Origin: Rusavskia elegans | Taxonomy: Eukaryota; Ascomycota; Lecanoromycetes; Teloschistales; Teloschistaceae | Length of the DNA stretch: 64,000 bases | Assembly (NCBI GenBank): GCA_011316305.1 | Contig: SAUG01000118.1 | Span: forward strand, 62,001 to 126,000 | Direction: 5' to 3' | Shown here: in pieces, positions 54,701 to 64,000 of the stretch | Position numbering within the stretch: position 1 is the first letter of the stretch | Layout of the letters: each line of letters starts with the position of its first letter | Made by a program: the position numbers and the translations under genes | Notes under the pieces: generated by a model | What the model saw: only the letters and a program-made list of their open reading frames with translations | The model's database searches: none | What the model was told of the DNA's origin: nothing

Positions 54701-55044
54701 CCTCGTGCTCGAGGAGTGCTGCCAGCCGTCGAGGACTGTCGCAAAGGCGAGCTGACGTTCATGTTGGCGGCCGCTGCTACATGGGGACGATTCCCATTGA
54801 CAGGTGAAGAGCGATAGAACAGGGGCGATGATAGAGCAGGCTGTTGTGGTGACTGCGCTACAGCCGTTGCAGGGCTACTTGCTACTTGTTGAGAATTTCT
54901 TGCCGATCGTACCGGTGTTGCAGAAGCAGATTTGCGCCGCGAGCTTCGAGACGCTGGCGACGACATTCTCGTTGATACCGATGGTTTGTGGGTAGTACTT
55001 AGTTGAGATCGACGTCTTGAATCGAACGGTGACAAGAAGGACAC
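51792..55044 (-). CDS. MCM4: Replicative helicase subunit MCM4
   Basis: Exons (minus strand) 55044-53799, 53741-53670, 53620-52428 and 52376-51792 give 1,031 residues, or 1,005 from the more family-like ATG at 54966 ([19 protein letters not shown]). The N-terminal tail is rich in Ser-Pro and basic residues, as expected for DDK and CDK control. The zinc finger spans CQVC and CPRQAC. The AAA+ core has Walker [17 protein letters not shown], Walker [12 protein letters not shown] and the arginine finger in [14 protein letters not shown] winged-helix C-terminus follows ([20 protein letters not shown]). MCM4 is part of Mcm2-7, the motor of the CMG helicase. Introns are 57, 49 and 51 nt. Confidence 0.95.
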
Positions 55045-55072
55045 GCGTGCTCTTTACGCGGTTACCACGCGT
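55043..55072. promoter_or_regulatory. Paired MluI cell-cycle boxes (ACGCGT) upstream of MCM4
   Basis: ACGCGT occurs at 55043-55048 and 55067-55072, with a related ACGCGG between them. MBF binds ACGCGT to drive G1/S genes, including MCM genes, in yeasts. They sit about 80-105 bp before the ATG at 54966, but the first overlaps the ATG at 55044, which supports the inner start. Confidence 0.6.
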
Positions 55073-55221
55073 TATTTAAGTGGGTTTCGCGATGGCGCTA
55101 ACACGTTCTGCTGAGTCAGTGAGTCTCCTTTTCTAGTATGGATCGTTCAAGTAACCTTTCGTCAAATTTCGTGATTTGGGTATCTCGATTAGCAAAGAAA
55201 CAGACAACGCCGGTACAGCAT

Positions 55222-58200
55222 TCAGATATCAACCCGGCCAAGTCCTCTTTCTTTCACTGCCTCCTGGATTCCGTCCTCGATTCTAGCAATAGCGCCACGC
55301 CAGCCAGTCATCTTGTGAGACTCACCAATGTCTTCCACTAGCCATTTCAACCATTTCATGACTGCAACGGCTTTGCTCATGTTTTGCTCCTCTTGAACGA
55401 CTTTCATCAGATAACTTCGAAGCGCATCAACGTCATCGGTGAACGGAGCTTCGCTTTGGAATTCCTCCACCCAGGACGTTATTGCCTCTCTTAGATCAGG
55501 TAATGCACTGAGCTTCCGAGCCGTGAACGTAGGCTTTGCAGCGCGTGCAAGGAGCTGTAAGCGGCGTTGACCTGCTGAGGTTTGCTGTTCTTTTCGAGCA
55601 ATCCGTTTCTTAGAATGGTTAGCTGCAAAGTCGAGTCCGCCGCGCTTTTTCAGTCGATTCCGCCGTTGTTGATCGATTACTTCACGTCTAATGTCTTCTG
55701 GCAACGCAGCAAGAAATTCCGGGGACACTTCATCTTCAGAAGCTGTTGCCTCGTCCCCTTCCCTGATTTGCGCGGTGACCGTGCGATTAGCCACGAAATT
55801 CGATTGGGTAAGTGTTGAGAGTGATGCTGCGTTGGATCTTCCAGGTCCCTTGCCGTGGAACAAGAGACCTGTGCGCTTCTTGGTAGGCGTTGTCGACTTT
55901 GTCGCGATGTTGACCAACCGGTTCTTATGAGGAGATTGCGGAAGTAGTGTTTGCGTGTTAGGCTTTCGAGGAGATCTTTGGTAGAATTGGAGAATCTCGG
56001 CCCGAACGTCCTCAGGAAGGGCCTCGAGTGTCTCCTGGTCCAGTTGAGAGTGGGTGGGCAAATTATCGGCTGCTGAGGATGGTGAAGCCGGCCTGGAGTA
56101 GTCCCTTGTCTTATCTGAATGGTTCTTTGCGCCTTTGTGCTCATTTGATTGGATCTTAGATCTTATGTCTGAGGGAAGCTCAGCAAGTACCTCCGGATCA
56201 ACTTGGCTGGGCATAACAAATTGGGTTCCCAATGTATTGACTTGCGACCGACGCTTTCCGCTTGGAGATATCTGGCTAGCATATGCTGCCGCAGGATGCT
56301 GTATGGACTTCTTCGGCTTTTGTGGGCTGTCGACATGATCGTGAGAGATCTTCAGTGGCAGTGATCCAGCTTGAGGGCTGAAAGTTTGAAATTGCAGACG
56401 CTTCTGGCTGCTGGCCACTGGATTTTCCGCAGAACCCTTCAGAGGTTCTAATTTGGTCATTTGGACCCCCTGAAGAGATCTTCAAGTCAGCACTGCTTTT
56501 ATCAGGACATGCCAACGTCACCCTATTGGAGCTGGGATTCTTATTTTTCCTCTTGCAAAGTCGGCGTCCGGGAAGGGAAAAGAAAGCTTCGACACTTACA
56601 AGGCCTCGAAGCTCGCCAGGAGAGAACCCCCAACCATGCATGATCGAGAGAGCCTCTCGAGCCAATACATCTTTGTCGTTAGTAGCCACGCCTAAGACGA
56701 GACTCCTGTTAAAGGTGTCGCATTTGCCATGGCCTAGATGTTTTGGCGGATCCAAGGGAGCGTCCGCCGCTCGTCTCATGATCTTCATCGTCAGCTGTCG
56801 GCCCTTGACTCGTTCATTCATGAGTCTTTTGTGTAATTCTTCGCACATGCTTTGTACGAACTCGTCGGCTTGCTCTTGCGTTACAAACCGTATACCCCAA
56901 TTAACCTCTGCGCTGACTGATTTACGTAAGACCTGTTCTCCGACTTCGACGTGATCAATCCCTCGGGAATAATCCCAGATCTTTTGGCCTGTCTTCGGAC
57001 CAAGGGTTGTCATGAGTCTTTCCTTGGTAATTTCACGGACGTCCTTGACGTATTTGACACCAATCTCTTCCAACTTGCCACCTATACTGTAAGCCACTCC
57101 AGGCAGCTCCTGGACAGTGACGGCTCCAACAAAATCAAGGACTTCTTCGGGCTTCACGTGGTACTGGCCCGCAGGCTTAGCTTTTCGTAGCGCAAGTTTA
57201 GCCAGCAATATATTGCCACCTATTCCAACAGACACGTCGCAGCCCGTCTGAATTTTGACTTTCTCCCGTATGGCAAGAGCAATGCCGTCCGCCGTCTCCT
57301 GCTCGCGCCATATACTGCCCTCGTGAATTCCTTTGCCACCATGGCCACCGGCCTCGATGCAGATCGAACTCACGTCGACCAAGGCCTCGTCGACACTAAC
57401 GCTCTGTACGAGCCCACCAGTATCCATGATCGCTTCATAGAAACTTCTACTGGCGGATTCATAGGCCTTGAAGTCGTATGGCAGTACTTTAAGTTCTGGA
57501 CAAAGTGTTTGAGCGTGCTTCATCCACATACCGTTTTTGATCCCAAATTTGCGAGCGGGATAATTGCAGCTTGCAATCTCGGAGCCTGAACCGCCTCCGT
57601 GCGCTATCACAACGGGCTTGTCCACGTATTGAGGATGTTTCTTCAGTGACACTGCTGCGAAAAAACTGTCGAAATCCACATGAAGAACATATCTCCTCGC
57701 ACCAGGAGTCCTCTTCTCTCGTGATCTTTGAGAGGACGTCTTTTCGGCCGCTAGAGCCTGGAGTTGTGATTTAAGGTCAGCTTTCCAGGTCGAAAGATGA
57801 TGCAAACGCGATTCTTCATAGTACTGCTTAAGGAACCCAGGATTCACGACTGTTGATTTCCAGACCCGGGGATCTTTCAATAACAGAGCGTTGTGTTCTT
57901 CTGCCGACAAGACACGGGACGACTTGGAGTCTTGCCGTTCCGCCGCAGTTAAAGGGGTAGCGTTATTAGTCGAGGATTCACGGAGTGTAAGACTGGCATC
58001 ATCGTCATTGTGGTGCCCAGTCTGCCCTTCAGAATCCCTCGTCGGCTCAGCTTGCGGTGCAGTTATGGTTGGGATCGTTTTGTCGTCGAGTAAGACTTTA
58101 TCTTCTTCAAAAGGACATTCGCTGCCTTGTTCTAGCTCAAACCGGCCAAAGACTCCAGTTTCATCTTCATGGCTGATTTCGCATCCAACAGGAAGGTTTG

Positions 58201-58918
58201 CTGACTCGCTCGGGGATTCGGCCTCAGAGTAAGGGAACGTTTGCGTGTTCGAAGACTGTGCTTCTGGGTCACTCGGTGGAGATTGCCTTTCATCAAGTAG
58301 TCTGGCAACGTTCTGAACTTGGCCGCTGTACCAACTTGTGTCCGTCTGGTCTTTATAGCCAACTTTCTGAGTGCTTGTCTGGCTGATGACGCTGCCGTTG
58401 TCGAAGCCCAATATTTGCTGACCGGCACCCTCATCGACAACCCTATAAGCATTCCAGGGTAGTAGCCTGCCTGCCGCAACGCTATCAACGACCCATGCTG
58501 GCTTTACGATGCGATATTTCTGGAACTCTATCTTCTTTTTGGGGGTGAGGTTGCTTGCAATGATGTGCGTCACGGTAGTTTTGCCATCAAGATATTGCAT
58601 GAAACCTCCTCCATGGCTGACTACGAGAGTATGGAGATCGTTCAGGGAAGGTTGTGTATAGCCGTTGACGTGCACGACTACACCACGAAAGATCGGTGGT
58701 TTGCCCGAAGCAGAAGAGCGGAGTTCGGCATCGAGATTTTGAAGCTTGATCTTTTTGCGTCGAAAGTAATCGGTGAAGCCTCCAAAGTTCGACGGTTCAT
58801 ACTCTTCGCCTTCTTCGTTCTCGAATTGATGTTTCTCTATCCTCTTGCGCGACTTTGCCGAGTTAACCTCCAACCTGGAGCCCATCTGGTTTATTGACTC
58901 GAGCAGTCCCGCCTGCAC
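55222..58918 (-). CDS. REV1: Translesion polymerase REV1 (deoxycytidyl transferase)
   Basis: Exons (minus strand) 58918-56600 and 56469-55222 give 1,188 residues; the family usually starts at the methionine at 58885 (MGSRLEV). The intron is 130 nt and its removal restores ELRGLGVQMTKLEPL, a REV1 hallmark. A BRCT domain follows FGGFTDYFRRKKIKLQNLDA (IFRGVVVHVNGYTQPSLNDL to KPAWVVDSVAAGRLLPW). The Y-family core has YVLHVDFDSFFAAVSLKKHP and VSVDEALVDVSS with the catalytic acids. Three ubiquitin-binding motifs follow (EVLAELPSDIRSKI; ETLEALPEDVRAEI; EFLAALPEDIRREV). The C-terminal helical domain, which binds REV7 and other polymerases, begins near AITSWVEEFQSEAPF. Only 177 bp separate its stop from MCM4. 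Confidence 0.95.
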
Positions 58919-59233
58919 CCCGGCAGTGGTTCAATGACGCCTTCCAGACTGGGAGAATGGAGCGACATCATACGCCATAACAAATTCTGATAGTAGAGCT
59001 TCATAAAGCGTCATATTTGTACCTCCACGCCAAGATCTTATCTCCGCCACTAGCGGCTCCAGATACACAGGCCGCTTGAGAGCTAGCAGGAAAAGTTTGA
59101 GCTTGAAGGAACTTTGGGCTTCTCTAACGGCAGCAGGATAATTCTACATCTCGCATAAGCGATTTTCTTCCGCAACATTCGGCGAAACCAAGAATCCCTA
59201 CCAAGAATCCTACAAGCTAGCTCTACCGCCCCA
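58919..59233. promoter_or_regulatory. Divergent promoter between REV1 and the FKBP gene
   Basis: 315 bp. No MCB box or other motif is clear; no gene seen. Confidence 0.4.
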
Positions 59234-61179
59234 ATGTCAGGTTTACTGCCCGTGGCCGTCTATGGCCTCAAGGTCCCCGCCGGCGATGTCATGATCCCAT
59301 CGCTTGACTTCCCTGCTACCGTATGTCTGATTGATTACAGTGAAGCTTCGCGCTCTGTGTCCTGACCAATAGCTCAACAGTTTCGGCTCACAATGGCTGC
59401 CATCGACCCAACAGCTGAGCCAGAACACACAGGCACTGCCAATGGCGAAACCCCTCCGCGGGCAACACTCAAACTGATCTATGATCGTAGCAGCCAGATC
59501 GTTGATGAAGATGATGCGGAAGGCAGCTCGGACGAGCAAGACTACCTTAAGGCGCTCATGGAAGGACAGGACTCTGACGGGGAAGATGAGGACGAGGATG
59601 AGGACGAGTCTTCAAGTGATGACGAAGACGTGAATGGTGGGCCAAGCGATCCAGCAAGATCGAGAAAAGCGCGCAAGCAAGCAGCGGCCGAGCAATTAAT
59701 GAAGGCGTTGGCCGAGAGTAAGTGGTTTCCGGAGCTATCCTGGCATGCTAGGCAATCAAGACCTCGGCTAGTGTTAGTCGAGGTCTCGGATACACTTTCA
59801 TATCTATTTGTCCCCCGAGACAGCTGTATTGAATGTCAAGCATGCTGACTCCAAAATTCACTACAGCTGTGAGTGACGACGAGATGGAAATCGATGGACT
59901 CAACGGTCAGTCGGGTAAAAAGAGGAATAAGGGGAAAGGGAAAGCGCTGAGTGAAGAAGATGGGGAAGACAGCGAAGATGACCAAGTTGAAGATGGTGCG
60001 GATATGGAGGAAGTGGTCGTATGCACTTTGGATCCGCAGAAGGTCAGCTTACCTTCAATGAGGACTCTTGGTCCGGGTGCCGAGAAGCTAATTGCTATTC
60101 AGAACTACCAACAGCCTCTCGACTTGACGATCGGCGAGAATGAGAGAGCCTTCTTCAAGGTCTCTGGAACACATGCAATTCACCTGACGGGCAATTATGT
60201 TATACCTGCGGAGGGTAGTCATGACCATGACCACGATGACGGAGAAGAGGACGAATATGATCTTTCGCCCGGCGAAGAGGATCTAGATGACGAGGATGAG
60301 AGCGACGAGCTCGATCATCTCGAGGACCCTCGAATAACCGAGGTCGACACAGAGGAGGACGAGGCGCCGAAGCTAACCAAGAAAGACGCAGTACCGCAGA
60401 AAGGGAAAAACAAGCGTGTCGCTGAGGAACTGGAAGAGGAACCCTCGAACCTTGATGAGATTATGGCTAAGTCACTGAAGCCAGAACCTGCTACAAACGG
60501 CGAGCAGAAGCTCAGCAAGAAGCAGCTGAAGAAGCTGAAAAACAACGCAGGGAAAGCAGTTGAAGCAGCAGCAGAGGTTCAAAATGTCAAAGCAGAGGAT
60601 CCGTCAAAGGATGCGTCCACTTCCAAGATGGATAAAAAGGTGCAATTTGCCAAAAATCTCGAGCAGGGTCCGACAAACACATCAAAAAGCCCCAAGGCCG
60701 AGGCCAAGACAGGAGCCAAGGAGCCCAAGGCCGAGAAGAAGGACGAGCCGAAAATTGAGGGCACGGTAAACGGGGGGTCGCAAAAAGCCAGTCTGGGTCC
60801 CAAGACTCTGCAAGGCGGGGTGAAGATTGACGACAAGAAACTCGGAAAGGGCCCTGCGTGCAAGAAGGGAAACAAGATCGGAATGCGGTATATTGGCAAG
60901 CTTCAGGATGGGAAGGTTTTCGATGGTGAGTCTCTCGACGCTGGACGAAGGACCACGAGCTGATCTAATGCAGCCAACAAATCTGGATCACCCTTCACAT
61001 TTACCCTCGGCACCGGTGAAGTAATCAAGGGCTGGGACATTGGCGTGGCGGGCATGTCCGTAGGTGGCGAGCGACGCATCGACATTCCGGCCAGCTTGGC
61101 CTACGGTTCGAGGTCGGTGCCTAAGATACCTGCCAACTCGGATTTGAGGTTCGATGTGAAACTCCTCAAGATCAGCTAG
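59234..61179 (+). CDS. Nucleolar FKBP-type peptidyl-prolyl isomerase (FPR3/FPR4-like)
   Basis: Exons 59234-59320, 59381-59717, 59867-60925 and 60974-61179 give 562 residues; introns are 60, 149 and 48 nt. The N-terminal nucleoplasmin-like part opens [20 protein letters not shown] and resumes after intron 1 at [20 protein letters not shown]. Acidic blocks alternate with lysine-rich blocks ([22 protein letters not shown]). The C-terminal isomerase domain reads [20 protein letters not shown], then [20 protein letters not shown] and [12 protein letters not shown]. Yeast Fpr3/Fpr4 act as nucleolar histone chaperones and proline isomerases. Tail length exceeds yeast because of longer acidic and basic linkers. 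Which of the two paralogues it equals cannot be said. Confidence 0.92.
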
Positions 61180-63031
61180 GAGATGCTGGGGAATCCGTCC
61201 ACGACCGCAAGTATCGTCTAGTAGGTTCCCAGCATTTCCTCTGTAACGAGTGTGTTCTTCATGTGTCGTCTCGGCAGCGTGGTGAGACATTCTATTCGCG
61301 GATTGAATTTCAGCATGGCAGGAATGAGGACGTCCAGCGAATACCCCAAATAAAAGTTTTGGCTTTCAACCGAGCTTCGAGCTACATAGATGCATGGAGC
61401 ATAAGTGCGAGTACAGTATTGTTAACCTGGATTTATTTCATGTGTTTCGTAAAAACCTGTCACTTTAGACCATGGTCCGTTCGATTCGCATCTCATTTGG
61501 CTGAATCCATATTTCGAACACTGGTGGAATAGCTCGACCGAGATTCGGACTTTTCTGTTCCTGCGATGCTAGGCTCTGGTCACTTCGACGTTGGAGGGTG
61601 ATTTGGAACGAGCTTTGAGGCGCAAGTGGCGATCAGCTGCTCAAATTCCTCCCTATTTCATGCAAGGTGTAGACGATCCCAGCCTTTCAATGCACTGGAG
61701 CTAAACACACTGGGGGCTTACGCAGGTCTGCAGATTGTGGCACCCACCTCGCTTTCCAAACCTGGCTACTGAGACAGTGCAAAGAGGGCGACAAGATTCA
61801 TTTCCATCCCTCACCATCTTCGAGCCGTATGATGTAATTGACAAGCGGAAGTCTGACGCGGACGCAGGACGAGAACAAAAGGGCACACAAACAGCGGTAC
61901 AAGAAGCAGATGTGATAGCAGCAACTGGCTTTCAAATGACACTTCTGATAACAGGTACAGCAAAGCACTCATGGAAGAGATCCAGAACCGCCTCGTGTCT
62001 CCCTTGGGTTTTCGAGATCCTGCAGGGTGCTGGCTCGAGGGCCCGACAAGGATTGTTGTCTTGACACCACTCCAAATCAGCTTTTGCCAATCAGTTCACC
62101 AGTCAGCGTCTGAGATGCATGGATGTCGGTCGAGGTGCTCGCCTCGCGGGGAGCTGAAAGATCCGGACACTGAGACTGTAGTCTTATGCATTGGCAGGGC
62201 ATCCGATTGGGCTGGCAGTCGTGGTTTCGAGTGCCCAATTCGCCAAGTCGAAGTGTCCGAACTTCTGCTCGCCGCGAGCTCGCACACGCGCTCTTCATGT
62301 GGGCTCCCATGCCTTAGCGTGTGCCTCAGGTGCATACCCGAAGGCTCAGCCGCCCCGGAGACAATGCTTATTGTTACCTCCCAGGTGGTGAAACAGGTGG
62401 CTGTTGCACTTCTAACCCATTTGTAACACACGAAACAACTGTAGCCTTGTCAAAATGCTCCGCTGCGGCAGCATCGACACCGTTCCGTCTCCTCTGTTAG
62501 TGCTCGGGAGGGAAGCGGCTGAGGGCTGCGCCCGCTTCCGAATTTTCACCACCCAGGACCACCCGCAGTCCCAGAACGACTTCGGAGGTAGCAACGGTTG
62601 TTCATGTGAGAGATGCTCTGACTTCACACCAACAAGTAAACGATCCAAAGCCCTCTACTTGGTTGGCCACTGGTGTGCCGTCTTCGAACGATACGGGCAG
62701 AAGCATACGGTCGATGTTGACCGACGATGCACAACACCGCTTTCCTTTCAGCTGTTGGTCAGAATGGCCCCCAGCACCCACTTATAGTCCTTGGTCGCAT
62801 CTGCCAAGGTTGCTCCAGCCCCGGGCCATTTGGCGGCAGTGTAGCGAGCTTCGAAAGGCTGGAAAGCCTCTGCAGCACACATGTAACAAGTGCATTATGC
62901 CTCCAAATCGATGCTGCATGGTGGATATATATCGGGTGCCCTGCATCTCTGCGGTCCACTGTCCTGTTCTTGTTTCTCCCTTCCAGAGAGCCCTTAACAG
63001 CTTCTAGCTTGCCTCCTTTCTTGTTTGAATC
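61180..63031. other. Long non-coding stretch; no supported gene
   Basis: 1.85 kb between the FKBP stop and the secreted-protein gene. ORFs reach about 150 codons in overlapping frames but none has a recognisable motif or start context. It probably holds the FKBP 3' UTR and a long promoter. A TATA candidate is listed separately. Confidence 0.45.
62926..62932 (+). promoter_or_regulatory. TATA box candidate
   Basis: TATATAT about 100 bp upstream of the ATG at 63032. Confidence 0.4.
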
Positions 63032-64000
63032 ATGTTCTCATTTTGTATGGGTCTGACCGTTTTCCTATCGGGTCTTATCTCTTTCAGTCACTGTTCATCG
63101 TTCCCCATTCGAAAAGATCATCGGCGCTCTGCACACGATGGCCTTGTTCACTCGCCAAAATATCACCGCGAATTGAAGGCTGCACGAGCCGAGTCACAGA
63201 TCGGCAAGCGAGATATAGGTCAGGGATTGCGGTGCGACCATGAGTTGCATTATGTTGATGGCAAGTATCTATAATAGCTGCTGCAAGTTGGGGGGTGGCT
63301 AACCTTCGGTCCAAAGCAGATATGTACGGGGAGGAAGACAAACGTCTCGCTGCGAAAGTTTACCTGACGACGAAACTTCCAGCTTTAGTACTGGAGGACG
63401 TTGATCATCATCTCAGCGAGGTCACCTGCTCCGAGTCGTTCGTCACCCTGAGCTTTGCCACTGCCTCAGCAAAACGAACAGCAATGCAGGACTTGGCTCT
63501 TCAAGACAAATTTTACTTGATCACGTCCCATAGTACTTGCAATAAGGATGGAGAACGAACCGCCTATCTGTAAGCTCACGAATGACCATTCGATACAACC
63601 AAAAACTGTCAAGCTGATTGATCCAGTGTCTTTGCTATTTCAGATAAAAGTAAACCAGACCTCGATCTCGTACTTTCTGTATCACGTATGCCATGGAAGA
63701 AGTCGATCCAAACCATCAGGGTTGACTTTGCAAAGTCCGAGGAAAGCTATCGTAACCCACGACAAGGTGTACTCGGCAAACGTCAAGCACTGTCATCCTC
63801 TGAAGCAGGCGTAGTCGTGGCCACAGCAACAACCTCATCCACAGTCCCTATTGCTTTTCCTGCGCCGCCAACAACAACTCCTACCGCAACAAGTGCCCAT
63901 CAAGACTTAAGCTTCAGCTATATTGATACACCACTATTACCGCCGGCTTTCCCAGGAGGGGACAGTGTCACTCTCAACGCTCCAATCCCGTACGCATCTC
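63032..64000 (+). CDS. Secreted fungal protein, DUF7029-like (3' end outside window)
   Basis: Exons 63032-63260, 63320-63569 and 63627 to beyond 64000 give at least 284 residues. A signal peptide (CMGLTVFLSGLISFSHCSS) starts the protein. The domain reads MYGEEDKRLAAKVYLTTKLP, ALVLEDVDHHLSEVTCSESF, KFYLITSHSTCNKDGERTAY, then VFAISDKSKPDLDLVLSVSR. The ITSH-CN-DGER-YL pattern matches, from memory, the domain that opens many large secreted fungal proteins (DUF7029). A Thr/Pro/Ala-rich linker begins near 63825. Intron 1 appears to use a GC donor (GCAAGT at 63261) with a GCTAAC branch site; a weaker GT option exists upstream. Function is unknown; cell-wall or host-surface location is inferred. Confidence 0.7.

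Noticed and set aside
61971..62431. ORFs of 110-151 codons in the 61-63 kb stretch
   Set aside because: Opposite-strand shadows of each other with no recognised domain or signal peptide.
1..64000. tRNA, rRNA, CRISPR or secondary-metabolite cluster
   Set aside because: I looked for T-loop and A/B-box patterns, repeat-spacer arrays and backbone synthase motifs and found none that hold up by eye; a tRNAscan-type search would be decisive for tRNAs.

Overview
The window is nuclear DNA of a filamentous ascomycete (Pezizomycotina). A Dothideomycete is my best guess, by inference only. The reasons are compact genes with 45-200 nt GT-AG introns, CTNAY-type branch sites, typical ascomycete gene families on both strands, and small secreted cysteine-rich proteins. 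I saw no bacterial operon structure, CRISPR array, rRNA or convincing tRNA.

Layout. 0-6 kb: the 3' part of the spindle-checkpoint kinase BUB1, then a converging unknown protein with a SANT-like segment. 8-12 kb: pyroglutamyl peptidase, then an inverted pair of BTB-domain genes (one intact, one decayed), then relics of a local duplication. 12-25 kb: POL5, CDC25, the GINS subunit SLD5 and a CorA-type Mg2+ transporter. 25-33 kb: tubulin cofactor A, a THOC7-like protein, elongin A, NEDD8/RUB1, a small conserved fungal protein, and the arginine methyltransferase RMT2. 33-39 kb: an accessory, gene-poor stretch with two copies of a short transposable element, a hairpin, a microsatellite, an eight-cysteine hydrophobin-like secreted protein and a PGAP4-like glycosyltransferase. 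39-47 kb: a large membrane protein of unknown function, a dienelactone-hydrolase-like/SnoaL-like fusion and the bifunctional pseudouridine-catabolism fusion. 47-61 kb: OST1, VTC4, MCM4, REV1 and a nucleolar FKBP. 61-64 kb: a long non-coding stretch and the start of a secreted protein that runs off the window.

Functional themes. Many genes serve DNA replication and the cell cycle (BUB1, CDC25, SLD5, MCM4, REV1) or nuclear RNA and nucleolar work (POL5, THOC7-like, elongin A, FKBP). They are ordinary housekeeping neighbours, not a dedicated pathway cluster.

The least ordinary signals are these. Two short transposon copies lie in opposite orientation, each with its own 9-bp target duplication. 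A BTB pair sits in a spot where a decayed tandem duplication shows that pyroglutamyl peptidase and POL5 were once direct convergent neighbours. At least six unrelated genes on both strands switch from C-rich to G-rich synonymous codons along the sense strand. Two introns look like GC-AG introns. Plausible MBF and PHO-type promoter sites lie upstream of MCM4 and VTC4. All intron models were derived by hand from frame, splice signals and remembered protein families.
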